Of a stretch of DNA of 59,978 bases, positions 25,571-33,027 are shown piece after piece. Under the pieces are notes generated by a model. It had not been told where the DNA came from. It ran no database searches and was given only the letters and a program-made list of their open reading frames with translations. The position numbers and the translations under genes are program-made. This DNA comes from Limisphaerales bacterium (lineage in GTDB: Bacteria; Verrucomicrobiota; Verrucomicrobiia; Limisphaerales; SXTU01), in contig WRPG01000070.1 of the NCBI GenBank assembly GCA_009773355.1, positions 1 to 59,978 on the forward strand, in the 5' to 3' direction. Position 1 is the stretch's first letter, and every line of letters begins with the position of its first letter.

Positions 25571-26749
25571 ATGGCCCAGCAACTCGCCTACGTCATCGTC
25601 ACGCCCTATACCCTGGCCAAATCCCGCACCGGCGGCATTTTGGCCCGGCTCATCAGCCGCACCGGACTGGAACTCGTCGCCGCCCGCATGTTTGGCGCGT
25701 GTCAGGAACTCGTCGAGGAATACTCCAAGGTCGTCATCTCCGCCGACGACCCCCAGGACCGCAACATCCAGCAGCTCATCCACGACTACATCGTCCACGA
25801 GCTTGGCCCCGACCCGAAGACGAGCCGTCGTCGCCGCTGCATGATGCTGCTCTTCCGGGGCGAGGACGCCGTGCGCAAGGTCCGCTCCGTCGTCGGCAAC
25901 ATCAGCCACTCCCGGCGCGGCGGCGAGACCATCCGCGACACCTTCGGCGATTACGTTCTGGATGAGCACGACCACGTCCGCTACTTCGAGCCGGCGGTGC
26001 TCGCCGCGCCGAACGCCGAGGAAGCCGGCGTGAAACTCAAGCTCTGGGCGCGCTACTCGGACAAGGACGGCGGCGTGCTCGACGACTGCGTGGAACACCC
26101 GCCCGGCGAGAAAGTCGAGCGCACCCTCGTCCTCATCAAGCCGGACAACTTCCGTTTCGCCACCGGCCGGCCCGGCAACGTCATTGACTTCTTCTCCCGC
26201 ACCGGCCTCTACATCGTCGGCATCCGCGTGCTGCACATGAGCACCGCGCAGGCGATGGAGTTCTATGGCCCGGTGAAGGACTTCCTCCGCACCAAGCTCA
26301 AGTCCGTCATCGCCGCCAAGGCCAAGGCGGTGCTGGAGAAAGACCCAGCCATTGGCTTCACCATCCCGCCCGAGGCCGAGGCCCAGCTTGCCGAAATCCT
26401 CGGCCCGGTCTTCGGCGACAGCCAGTTCGACAACATCGTCCGCTTCATGTCCGGCCGCGCGGAGAGCGAGTGCCCGAAAGACAAGCTCGCCGAACCCGGC
26501 ACCGAGAAGTGCATCGCCCTCGTCTATGAAGGCACGAATGCCGTCGCCAAAATCCGCGACGTGCTCGGCCCGACCGACCCCGCAAAGGCCCCGCCCGGCT
26601 CCATCCGCCGTGAGTTCGGCTCGAACATCATGGTCAACGCCGCGCACGCCAGCGACGCCCCCGAGAACGCGCAGCGCGAGCTGGGCATCGTCAAAGTCGA
26701 GGCCAACGACTTCAAGCGCGTGGTCGAGCAATTTTACGGCGGGGTGTGA
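25571..26749 (+). CDS. Tandem nucleoside diphosphate kinase-like protein (one degenerate domain)
   Basis: A 392-residue protein with two NDK-fold domains; ordinary NDKs are about 140 residues. The second half (about 183-392) has ERTLVLIKPDNF with the conserved Lys, GSIRREFGSNI, and the active-site motif NAAHASD with phosphoacceptor H359. It also contains an insertion of about 50 residues (KSVIAAKAKAVLEKDPAIGF region). The first half keeps the outline (YVIVTPYT, ETIRDTFGDYV) but has Thr for the catalytic Lys and VLAAPN where NxxHGSD belongs, so it is probably inactive. The expected reaction is transfer of the gamma phosphate between NTPs and NDPs. It probably forms an operon with DUF5679. Confidence 0.88.
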   Translation: MAQQLAYVIVTPYTLAKSRTGGILARLISRTGLELVAARMFGACQELVEEYSKVVISADDPQDRNIQQLIHDYIVHELGPDPKTSRRRRCMMLLFRGEDAVRKVRSVVGNISHSRRGGETIRDTFGDYVLDEHDHVRYFEPAVLAAPNAEEAGVKLKLWARYSDKDGGVLDDCVEHPPGEKVERTLVLIKPDNFRFATGRPGNVIDFFSRTGLYIVGIRVLHMSTAQAMEFYGPVKDFLRTKLKSVIAAKAKAVLEKDPAIGFTIPPEAEAQLAEILGPVFGDSQFDNIVRFMSGRAESECPKDKLAEPGTEKCIALVYEGTNAVAKIRDVLGPTDPAKAPPGSIRREFGSNIMVNAAHASDAPENAQRELGIVKVEANDFKRVVEQFYGGV

Positions 26750-26759
26750 GCGTGCGCTG

Positions 26760-27566
26760 GTGGGGCGAGGCTCCCGCCGAGCCGGGTGCGCGCCCCTCCG
26801 GCTCGGCAGCTACTGGAACACCGGCAACCTCGGCGATGTCCTCCAGACCATCGCCCTCTCTCGCCTGCTCCCGCCCGCCGTCGGCATCCCGCGCTGCCGC
26901 CTGACCGAGCAACTCCACCCGGACAAACTGTTCGTCGTGAACGGCTGGCACCGCTGGCCGCGTGAAGTGCCCACGTCCGACGCGAACTGCCTCTTTGCCG
27001 GCATCCACTGCGCTGACGCGCACGTCCCGTGGGTGCGACAGTCGCGCTTTCCAGCGGGCGCGCGTGACCCCTTTACCCACGAAGTTCTCCAACGCGCCGG
27101 CATTCCGTCCGCCATGCTCGGCTGCGCGACGCTCACGCTGCCGCGTCATGACGGCCCGCGCGATGGCGTGCTCTCCGTGGACTTGCCCGGCGGCCCCGGC
27201 ACGCAGCTTTCGCACGGCGTGAAACACGGCGCGCCCTTCGCCGCGCAATGGCAGCTCGGCCTCCAAGCCATCGCCCGTTACGCGCGCGCCGCCGAAGTCC
27301 ACACGAGCCGCCTGCACGTCGCGCTGCCGTGCCTCGCGCTGGGCACGCCCGTCGCGTTCCACCCGGCGAAGTTCCAGCGCGAGCGCTACAGCCTCCTGGA
27401 ATTCCTCGGCCTGGAGTTTGGCAAGCTCCAGCAACTCGACGTGACCCCGCTCCGCGACGGTTTCTTCGCCTTCCTCCGCCAACACCTCGGCGAGATTGCC
27501 GAGGGCGAGCCGAAGCTCCCCAACGAAGTGCCCCGGAGCGCCGGTGTCCAACCTGCGCGAAACTGA
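26760..27566 (+). CDS. Polysaccharide pyruvyl transferase-like protein
   Basis: A 268-residue protein (start at GTG 26760). LGSYWNTGNLGDVLQTIALS is typical of the start of polysaccharide pyruvyl transferases, and the C-terminal half has YARAAEVHTSRLHVALPCLA and LGTPVAFHP, matching the family's nucleotide-binding region. These enzymes move pyruvyl groups from PEP to sugars of cell-surface polymers; some members have other roles. No glycosyltransferases are adjacent. The last residues (RSAGVQPARN) are encoded by a palindromic repeat that supplies the stop codon, so the native C-terminus was probably different. Confidence 0.65.
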   Translation: MGRGSRRAGCAPLRLGSYWNTGNLGDVLQTIALSRLLPPAVGIPRCRLTEQLHPDKLFVVNGWHRWPREVPTSDANCLFAGIHCADAHVPWVRQSRFPAGARDPFTHEVLQRAGIPSAMLGCATLTLPRHDGPRDGVLSVDLPGGPGTQLSHGVKHGAPFAAQWQLGLQAIARYARAAEVHTSRLHVALPCLALGTPVAFHPAKFQRERYSLLEFLGLEFGKLQQLDVTPLRDGFFAFLRQHLGEIAEGEPKLPNEVPRSAGVQPARN

Positions 27567-27604
27567 CCCGCGTCCGCCACACGCAGGTTGGACACCTGCG
27601 CTCC
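27535..27604. repeat. GGAGCGC-type palindromic repeat, copy 3
   Basis: Left arm 27535..27557 (GGAGCGCCGGTGTCCAACC and on) and right arm 27582..27604 (to CACCTGCGCTCC) are reverse complements apart from one or two positions, around a 24-nt loop. The left arm lies inside the 3' end of the pyruvyl-transferase-like gene. The right arm ends 18 bp before the glutathione peroxidase start. Confidence 0.9.
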
Positions 27605-27622
27605 GTGCGCTACTCTTGCGCC

Positions 27623-28171
27623 ATGAAACTCGCGCTCACCCTCACCCTCGCCGTGCTCGCTCAACTTGCCGCCGCCCAGTCCAAGCCACTCGCCGACATC
27701 CCGCTCAAGGACATCAACGGCAAGGACACTTCGTTGAAAGCCTACGCCGGCAAGGCGCTGCTCATCGTCAACGTCGCCTCCCAGTGCGGGGCGACGCCGC
27801 AATACTCCGGCCTCGAAGCCTTGCACAAGGAATACGGCAAGCGGGGCCTGGTCGTCCTCGGTTTCCCGTGCAATGACTTCGGCGCGCAGGAGCCGGGCAG
27901 CGCCGCGGACATCAAGCAGTTCTGCTCGACGAACTACAGAGTGACGTTCCCGCTCTTTGAGAAGGTCCGCATCGCCGATGGCGCGGAGCAGCACCCGCTC
28001 TTCGCCGCGCTCACCGGCAAAGGCTCGCCGCTGCCCGGCCCGGTGACGTGGAACTTCAGCAAGTTCCTCGTGGGCCGCAATGGCAAGCTCGCCGCCCGCT
28101 TCGACACCGGCACCGAGCCGGACGACTCCGCCTTGGTGAAGGCCATCGAGAAGGCGCTGGCGGCGAAGTGA
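27623..28171 (+). CDS. Exported glutathione peroxidase family protein
   Basis: A 182-residue thioredoxin-fold peroxidase. It has a signal peptide (MKLALTLTLAVLAQLAAAQ, cleavage near 19), then LIVNVASQCGATPQYSGLEA with peroxidatic Cys55, GFPCNDFGAQEPG with the family Gln and a second Cys, and WNFSKFLVGRNG with the catalytic Trp/Asn. Like most bacterial members it has Cys rather than selenocysteine and probably uses thioredoxin rather than glutathione. It reduces hydroperoxides in the periplasm. The start lies immediately after the palindromic repeat, which may restrict the promoter to or before that element. Confidence 0.92.
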   Translation: MKLALTLTLAVLAQLAAAQSKPLADIPLKDINGKDTSLKAYAGKALLIVNVASQCGATPQYSGLEALHKEYGKRGLVVLGFPCNDFGAQEPGSAADIKQFCSTNYRVTFPLFEKVRIADGAEQHPLFAALTGKGSPLPGPVTWNFSKFLVGRNGKLAARFDTGTEPDDSALVKAIEKALAAK

Positions 28172-28175
28172 AGCC

Positions 28176-28353
28176 AAGCCCCAAAATCCAAATTCCAAGC
28201 TCCAAAGAAGCTCCAAGTTCCAAATCCCAATGAGGCACGGTCGCCACAACTCCCAGTCCTCGCGTTGCGCAACGCGTTTTCTCGCCCGCATCGCCGGGTG
28301 CTTGGAGCTTGGGGTTTCTTTGGAGCTTGGGACTTGGGATTTGGAGCTTCTTT
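28176..28353. repeat. Large inverted repeat of CCAAGCTCCAAA words
   Basis: The left side (about 28176..28230) is built of CCAAATTCCAAGCTCCAAAG-type words. The right side (about 28301..28353) carries the complementary CTTTGGAGCTTGG words. The central 70 bp includes CGTTGCGCAACGCG. The element fills the gap between the glutathione peroxidase and the hydrolase gene, and its right arm borders the hydrolase start. Confidence 0.8.
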
Positions 28354-29211
28354 GTGTTCCTCGCCCGCGTTAAGAAAGCCCGCCGCTGGCTCGTGCCCCT
28401 GCTGGGCCTGCTGGTCATCGCCCTGATGCTTTACCGTTTCGAGCACAGCCAGGTCTATCATCCGACCCGCGACGCGGAATACACGCCCGACGACGTGGGC
28501 CGTCCCGCCGAGGACCTCTGGCTGAAGACGCCCGACGGCCTGCGCCTCCACGCGTGGTTCTTCGCAGCGGACAAGGCCTCCCCGCGCGCGCGCTTCGTGA
28601 TGCTCTTCTGCCACGGCAACGGCGGCAACCTCACCTCGCGCCCCGGCTACTACCGCGCCATCCTCGAAACGGGCGTCAACCTCCTCACCTTCGACTATCG
28701 CGGCTACGGCCTCAGCGAGGGCGAGCCAAGCGAGGCCGGCACCTACACCGACGCCACCACCGCCTACGCCTGGCTGCGCGCGCGCGGCTTCGCGCCGGAG
28801 CACATCCTCGTGTGGGGCGAGTCGCTCGGCGGCGGTATCGCCAGCCACGTTGCCGCCACGCAGAGCGTCGGCGGCCTCGTGCTGCAAAGCTCCTTCACCA
28901 GCATTCCTGACATCGGCGCGGAAGTTTTTCCCTGGCTGCCGGTGCGGCTCCTCAGCCGCATCAAATACGACACCCACAGCCGCCTGCCGCATCTCAAGTG
29001 CCCGGTCGTGGTCATGCACAGCCGCGCGGACATGACGATCCGCTTCCACCACGGCGAGCGGAACTTCGCCGCCGCCCTCCCGCCCAAAGCCCTCATCGAA
29101 CTGGAGGGCGACCACAACGACCCGTTGCTCGCCAACCGCGCCGCCTACGTGGCCGGCGCGGAGAAGCTGGTGCAACTCGCGGAGGCGGCCACCGCCCCGG
29201 CATCCAAGTGA
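28354..29211 (+). CDS. Membrane-anchored alpha/beta hydrolase
   Basis: A 285-residue protein with start chosen at GTG 28354. An upstream ATG at 28309 is in frame, but its codons belong to the repeat. One N-terminal transmembrane segment (RRWLVPLLGLLVIALMLYRF) is followed by an alpha/beta hydrolase domain. It contains the oxyanion region FCHGNGGNLTSRPGYY, DYRGYGLSEGEPSE, nucleophile elbow GESLGGG, acid region MHSRADMTIRF, and the catalytic His in LEGDHNDPLL. It resembles the BEM46/ABHD13-like group, whose substrates are mostly unknown. Its stop overlaps the aminotransferase start (GTGA). Confidence 0.85.
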   Translation: MFLARVKKARRWLVPLLGLLVIALMLYRFEHSQVYHPTRDAEYTPDDVGRPAEDLWLKTPDGLRLHAWFFAADKASPRARFVMLFCHGNGGNLTSRPGYYRAILETGVNLLTFDYRGYGLSEGEPSEAGTYTDATTAYAWLRARGFAPEHILVWGESLGGGIASHVAATQSVGGLVLQSSFTSIPDIGAEVFPWLPVRLLSRIKYDTHSRLPHLKCPVVVMHSRADMTIRFHHGERNFAAALPPKALIELEGDHNDPLLANRAAYVAGAEKLVQLAEAATAPASK

Positions 29212-30512
29212 AGACCACCCTTTCCCAACTCGGCCAGCGCACCGCGCCGCCCGCCATTTCGTGGCTGATGAGCCTCACGCTCGGCCATCCCAAGCTGATC
29301 TCGCTCGCCGCTGGCTTCACCGACAACGCCTCGCTGCCGGTGGACGAAGCGCGCGCGTTGCTCGATGAAATTCTCTCCGCCCCGCGCACCGGCCAGCCCG
29401 CGCTGCAATACGGCTCCACTGCCGGCGAGCCGTTGTTGCGCGAGTTGACGGCGAAGCGGTTGACCGACTTGGACGCCCAGGCCGACCGGCAGGTCGGCCC
29501 TACCAAGCATGGTAGGGCCGCGTTGCCGCGCGGCCTCCATCTTTCCCCCGACCGCCTCCTCATCACGCACGGCTCGCAGCAGTTGCTCTATCTGCTCACC
29601 GAAGCGCTCTGCGACCCCGGCGACATCGTGCTCGTCGAGGACCCGACCTATTTTGTCTATCTCGGCATCGCGCAAAGCCACGGCCTGCGCTGTCGCGGCG
29701 TGCGCCTGCTGCCCGACGGCCTTGACCTCGCCCACTTGGAGCAGGTGCTGGAGGAACTCCGCCGCGCTGGCGAACTGCAGCGCGTGAAATTCCTCTACCT
29801 CGTCAGCTACTACCAAAACCCCACCGGCTACACGACGAGCTTCGCCAAGAAAGCCGCCGCGCTGAAGCTGCTGCGCCGCTACGAGAAGTTCGCCGGCCAC
29901 CCGCTCTACCTGCTCGAAGACGCGGCCTATCGCGAGCTGCGCTTCGCTGGCGACGACGTTCCCTCCGCGCTCGCCGCGCCCGGCGGACCCGAGCGCGTGC
30001 TCTACGCCGGCACGTTCAGCAAGCCCTTCGCCACCGGCGTGCGCGTGGGCTTCGGCGTGCTGCCGGAGCCGGTCTTGACCACCGCCACGCGCATCAAAGG
30101 CAACCACGACTTCGGCACCGCAAACCTGCTCCAGCAGTTGCTCACCCGTGCGCTGGCCAGCGGCGCTTACGCGCGCCACCTCGCCGAACTCCAGCGCCGC
30201 TACGCGCACAAAGCCCGCGTGATGACCGATGCCATCCGTGCGCACTTCCCGCCAGATGTGGAATGGCGCGAGCCGCAGGGCGGTCTCTACGTCTGGGCGC
30301 GCGTGCCGAAGCGCCTGCGCACCGGACCCAAGTCACACTTCTTCCAAACCGCGCTGAAGCGAAACGTCCTCTACGTCCCCGGTCTGCTCTGCTACGCGGA
30401 CGACCCCGCGCGCCGCAAGCCCGACCACGAGATGCGCCTGAGCTTTGGCGGCGCGAGCGAGCGCGACATCACCGAAGGCATCGCGCGACTGGCAAGAGCA
30501 CTGCCGCAGTGA
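29208..30512 (+). CDS. PLP-dependent aminotransferase (class I/II)
   Basis: A 434-residue fold-type I enzyme related to 2-aminoadipate/aromatic aminotransferases of the MocR-like group, without the GntR domain. Visible: SLAAGFTDNASLPVDEARAL, LQYGSTAGEPLLRELTAKRL, LITHGSQQLLYLLTEAL, YYQNPTGYTTS, LLEDAAYRELRF, and PLP-Lys in YAGTFSKPFATGVRVGF. Between the conserved ELTAKRL and SPDRLLITHGS lie about 17 extra residues (ADRQVGPTKHGRAALPR) encoded by two hairpins, a repeat inserted in frame on an exposed loop. The start is GTG 29208, overlapping the previous stop. Substrate not assigned. Confidence 0.85.
   Translation: MKTTLSQLGQRTAPPAISWLMSLTLGHPKLISLAAGFTDNASLPVDEARALLDEILSAPRTGQPALQYGSTAGEPLLRELTAKRLTDLDAQADRQVGPTKHGRAALPRGLHLSPDRLLITHGSQQLLYLLTEALCDPGDIVLVEDPTYFVYLGIAQSHGLRCRGVRLLPDGLDLAHLEQVLEELRRAGELQRVKFLYLVSYYQNPTGYTTSFAKKAAALKLLRRYEKFAGHPLYLLEDAAYRELRFAGDDVPSALAAPGGPERVLYAGTFSKPFATGVRVGFGVLPEPVLTTATRIKGNHDFGTANLLQQLLTRALASGAYARHLAELQRRYAHKARVMTDAIRAHFPPDVEWREPQGGLYVWARVPKRLRTGPKSHFFQTALKRNVLYVPGLLCYADDPARRKPDHEMRLSFGGASERDITEGIARLARALPQ
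29481..29519. repeat. Double hairpin inserted inside the aminotransferase gene
   Basis: Two adjacent overlapping inverted repeats are present. GCCGACC-GGCA-GGTCGGC spans 29481..29498. GGCCCTACC-AAGCAT-GGTAGGGCC spans 29496..29519. Both stems are perfect. The segment is in frame and adds residues absent from the usual family pattern. Confidence 0.85.
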
Positions 30513-30561
30513 ATGCGTCCGAATCCCTGCGCCGCCGTGATTCCGCCACAAGGCTGTAAGT

Positions 30562-30669
30562 CGCGAAGCGTCTGGACTACGGTCGCTTCAGCGCCGCTTT
30601 GGGGAGGCGTCCAAGTCTTCGAGCAGTTCGGATGGCGGTGCTCAAGCACCGCAGTCCAAACGCTTCGCG
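30562..30669. repeat. Inverted repeat with CGCGAAGCGT termini
   Basis: Left arm 30562..30583 and right arm 30648..30669 match at 20 of 22 positions as reverse complements (CGCGAAGCG to ACGGT). The 64-nt centre includes GGCGGTGCTCAAGCACCGC, itself a hairpin. It occupies the 230-bp gap between the aminotransferase and GDPD genes. A separate tandem-like phrase follows at about 30703..30732 (ATCCGTGTCCATCCG, then CCATCCGTGGTTA). Confidence 0.8.
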
Positions 30670-30742
30670 CGGCCTCATGCTGCGGTGAATGCCTGCATCA
30701 AATCCGTGTCCATCCGGGCCATCCGTGGTTAAGCTTCCTCAC

Positions 30743-31540
30743 ATGAAACTGACCGCTTTGCTTTTGCTTCTGCTCGGCCTGGCCGCCAAGACTTCCGCCG
30801 TGGACATCATCGCGCACCGGGGCGCTTCGCATGACGCGCCCGAGAACACGCTTGCCGCCTTCAAGCTCGGCTGGCAGCAGCGCGCCGACGGCGTCGAGCT
30901 GGACATCTGGCTCACCAAGGACGGCAAGATCGTCGTCTCGCACGACGCGGACACCAAGCGCACCACGGGCGTTGCGAAGAAAATCTCCGAGAGCACCCTG
31001 ACCGAGCTCCGCGCCCTCGACGCCGGCTCGTGGAAAGACCCGAAGTGGAAAGGCGAGCAGCTCCCGACGCTCGACGAGGCGCTCGCGCTCATCCCCGCCG
31101 GAAAGCGGCTGGTCATCGAAATCAAATGCGGCGTGGAGGTGCTGCCCGAGTTGGAACGCGTGCTGAAGGCATCCGGCAAGCCCGTGTCGCAGCTCGTCAT
31201 CATCAGCTTCAAATACGACGTGTGCATGGAGGCGAAGAAGCTCTTTCCTAAGATCCCCGTGCTCTACCTCTCCAGCTTCAAGCAGGACGAGACCACCGGT
31301 GCGTGGTCTCCGACGCCAGCGGAGTTGATTCAGAAGGCGAAGGCGGCTGGTCTGGAGGGCATCAACCTCAGCTACAAAGGCCCCCTTGACGCCGCGTTTG
31401 TGAAGCAGACCCACGCCGCCGGTTTGAAGTTCTATGTCTGGACCGTGGACGACGCGGCGGTCGCGAAGAAGCTGCTCGCCGCCGGGGCGGATGGCATCAC
31501 CACGAACCGCCCCGAGTGGTTGCGTGAGCAGTTGCGCTGA
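30743..31540 (+). CDS. Exported glycerophosphodiester phosphodiesterase
   Basis: A 265-residue GDPD/UgpQ-like enzyme that hydrolyses glycerophosphodiesters to glycerol 3-phosphate and an alcohol. Signal peptide MKLTALLLLLLGLAAKTSA (cleavage near 19). Catalytic motifs: DIIAHRGASHDAPENTLAAF (His-Arg and Glu metal site), DGVELDIWLTKDG (Glu/Asp metal ligands), VSHDADTKRTTG (second catalytic His), and VIEIKCG. The C-terminus has the expected KFYVWTVDD and GADGITTNRPEWL. Length is standard. Action is probably periplasmic, on phospholipid head groups or environmental diesters. Confidence 0.93.
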   Translation: MKLTALLLLLLGLAAKTSAVDIIAHRGASHDAPENTLAAFKLGWQQRADGVELDIWLTKDGKIVVSHDADTKRTTGVAKKISESTLTELRALDAGSWKDPKWKGEQLPTLDEALALIPAGKRLVIEIKCGVEVLPELERVLKASGKPVSQLVIISFKYDVCMEAKKLFPKIPVLYLSSFKQDETTGAWSPTPAELIQKAKAAGLEGINLSYKGPLDAAFVKQTHAAGLKFYVWTVDDAAVAKKLLAAGADGITTNRPEWLREQLR

Positions 31541-31604
31541 ACCGAGCGCGCGTTACAGGCCCGTTACAAGCGGGTTTCCCCCCCGCTGGTGGTTTGCGCG
31601 GCCA

Positions 31605-31634
31605 TTGACACGAAGTAAGCCGCATTGCTAGGTT
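31605..31634 (+). promoter_or_regulatory. Candidate promoter upstream of the HNH gene
   Basis: TTGACA (31605..31610), an 18-bp spacer and TAGGTT (31629..31634), with the start codon 22 bp further on, so the leader would be short. The -35 is a perfect match; the -10 resembles that before the DUF5679 gene. Confidence 0.45.
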
Positions 31635-31655
31635 CCGCGCGCACTTGCGGCGGTT

Positions 31656-32267
31656 ATGGCTACGCTACTCAACCAACCAGTGCTCGTTCTGAACCGTTTG
31701 TGGCAGGCAGTGAACATCTGCACCGCGCGGCGGGCGCTCTCCCTTTTGTTCCAAGGCCACGCGCAGGTCGTGCTCGGCGACCAGGACGGCGCGTTCCAGA
31801 CGTATGACTTTTCCTCGTGGGCGGACTTCTCACGCCGCGAGCCGCACCCGGAGTCCGTGCGCGGCATCTCCTTCCGCCTCCGCGTGCCGCGCGTCATCAT
31901 GCTCGCGGTGTTCGACCGCCTGCCGCGCAAGGAAGTGAAGTTCACCCGGCACAACATCTTCGAGCGCGACAAGAACACCTGCCAGTATTGCGGCCACGTC
32001 TTCGACCGGAAGGACTTGAACCTCGACCACGTCATCCCGCGCGATCGCGGTGGCCCAACGACATGGGAGAACATTGTGTGCTCGTGCGTGCCCTGCAACA
32101 CGCGCAAGAGCAACCGCACGCCCGCCGAGTGCGGCCTGCACCTCATCCGCAAGCCCAAGAAGCCCAAGTGGCGGCCGTTCGTGCAGGTGACCTTCGGCGT
32201 GGAATACCACGACAGTTGGAAGCACTTCCTCGACCTCGCCTACTGGAACGTCGAGCTGGGCGATTGA
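31656..32267 (+). CDS. HNH endonuclease family protein
   Basis: A 203-residue protein with an HNH nuclease domain at about 105-155: CQYCGHVF, then LNLDHVIPRDRGGPTTWENI (catalytic His and Asn) and CVPCNTRK. The two CxxC pairs would bind a structural zinc. The N-terminal 90 residues (LNQPVLVLNRLWQAVNICTA and RALSLLFQGHAQVV) form the conserved front part of a widespread family of stand-alone HNH proteins. There are no mobile-element genes around it, and its role (repair, restriction or RNA-related) is unknown. Confidence 0.9.
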   Translation: MATLLNQPVLVLNRLWQAVNICTARRALSLLFQGHAQVVLGDQDGAFQTYDFSSWADFSRREPHPESVRGISFRLRVPRVIMLAVFDRLPRKEVKFTRHNIFERDKNTCQYCGHVFDRKDLNLDHVIPRDRGGPTTWENIVCSCVPCNTRKSNRTPAECGLHLIRKPKKPKWRPFVQVTFGVEYHDSWKHFLDLAYWNVELGD

Positions 32268-32308
32268 GCGCGCGGTGGCGGCGGATGGTGCTTCCGCTCC
32301 CGCCTGCG

Positions 32309-32770
32309 TCACCGCAGCTCAAAGATGCACTCCACCTCAACCGCGATGTTCCCCGGCAGCGGCCCCATGCCCACGGCGCTGCGCGCGCCCACGCCCGCGT
32401 CGTCGCCGAACACCTCGCGCATCAGCTCGCTGAAGCCGTTGATGACCTTCGGGTGGTCGTAGAAGTCGGTGGCGGTGTTGACCATGCCCAGCGTCTTCAC
32501 GAGGCGCTTCACGCGGTCGAGGCTGCCCAGCTCGTGGCGCACGGTGGCGAGGATGGCGAGGCCGACCTGCCGCGCGGCGGCCTGCCCCTGCTCCAGGTTC
32601 AAGTCCCTCCCCACGACGCCGGTGATCATGGTCTTGTCCACGCGCAGCGGGCCGTGGCCGGAGACGTAGCACATGTTCCCGGCGATGACGACGGGCTTGT
32701 AGACGTGCGCGGGCTTCGGGGCGGCGGGGAGTTCGAGTTTGAGTTCGGCGAGGCGGGCTTCGGCGCTCAT
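32309..32770 (-). CDS. RidA/YjgF/Rid-family protein
   Basis: A 153-residue member of the Rid family, start at ATG 32770. It shows VVIAGNMCYVSGHGPL, GRDLNLEQGQAAARQVGLAI, FYDHPKVINGFSELMREVFG, GARSAVGMGPLPGNIAVEVE and the terminal VECIFELR. The GARSAVGMGPLPGN segment corresponds to the region where RidA has its substrate-binding Arg (R-x-A-V). Canonical RidA deaminates reactive enamines or imines from PLP enzymes. This longer variant belongs to another Rid subgroup whose activity is less clear. It converges with the HNH gene. Confidence 0.88.
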   Translation of the reverse strand: MSAEARLAELKLELPAAPKPAHVYKPVVIAGNMCYVSGHGPLRVDKTMITGVVGRDLNLEQGQAAARQVGLAILATVRHELGSLDRVKRLVKTLGMVNTATDFYDHPKVINGFSELMREVFGDDAGVGARSAVGMGPLPGNIAVEVECIFELR

Positions 32771-32878
32771 GGGCGATGGTGTTTGGTGAATGGCTGCGTT
32801 GAAACGCCCGCGAGCTTCCGGCGCGAGCTGGACTGCGGCAAGGAGTTTTTCCAGCACGGAGCAGGCGGGAATGAGGCT

Positions 32879-32947
32879 CACGCAAAGGACGCGAAGGACG
32901 CAAAGAAGCAGAACAATCCCCTTTGCGCCCTTGGCGAACTTTGCGTG
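32879..32947. repeat. CACGCAAAGGACGCG-type inverted repeat
   Basis: Left arm 32879..32905 and right arm 32921..32947 are imperfect reverse complements of 27 nt (CACGCAAAG at one end, CTTTGCGTG at the other), with a 15-nt loop. It lies in the divergent gap between the RidA and MoxR genes. Related words occur at 57863..57943 and in the ceramidase signal-peptide codons. Confidence 0.75.
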
Positions 32948-33027
32948 CGGCATTCCCCGGTTGGCCTGCCGCAGGAAAGGGATTCCCTCGCGCGCCGGTT
33001 TGCGCCAAGCTGCGCCGACATTCACCG

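Noticed and set aside
26310-26420. Possible separate gene or frameshift at the insertion in the second NDK domain
   Set aside because: The frame is continuous and the domain resumes with its motifs intact, so an insertion is the simpler reading.
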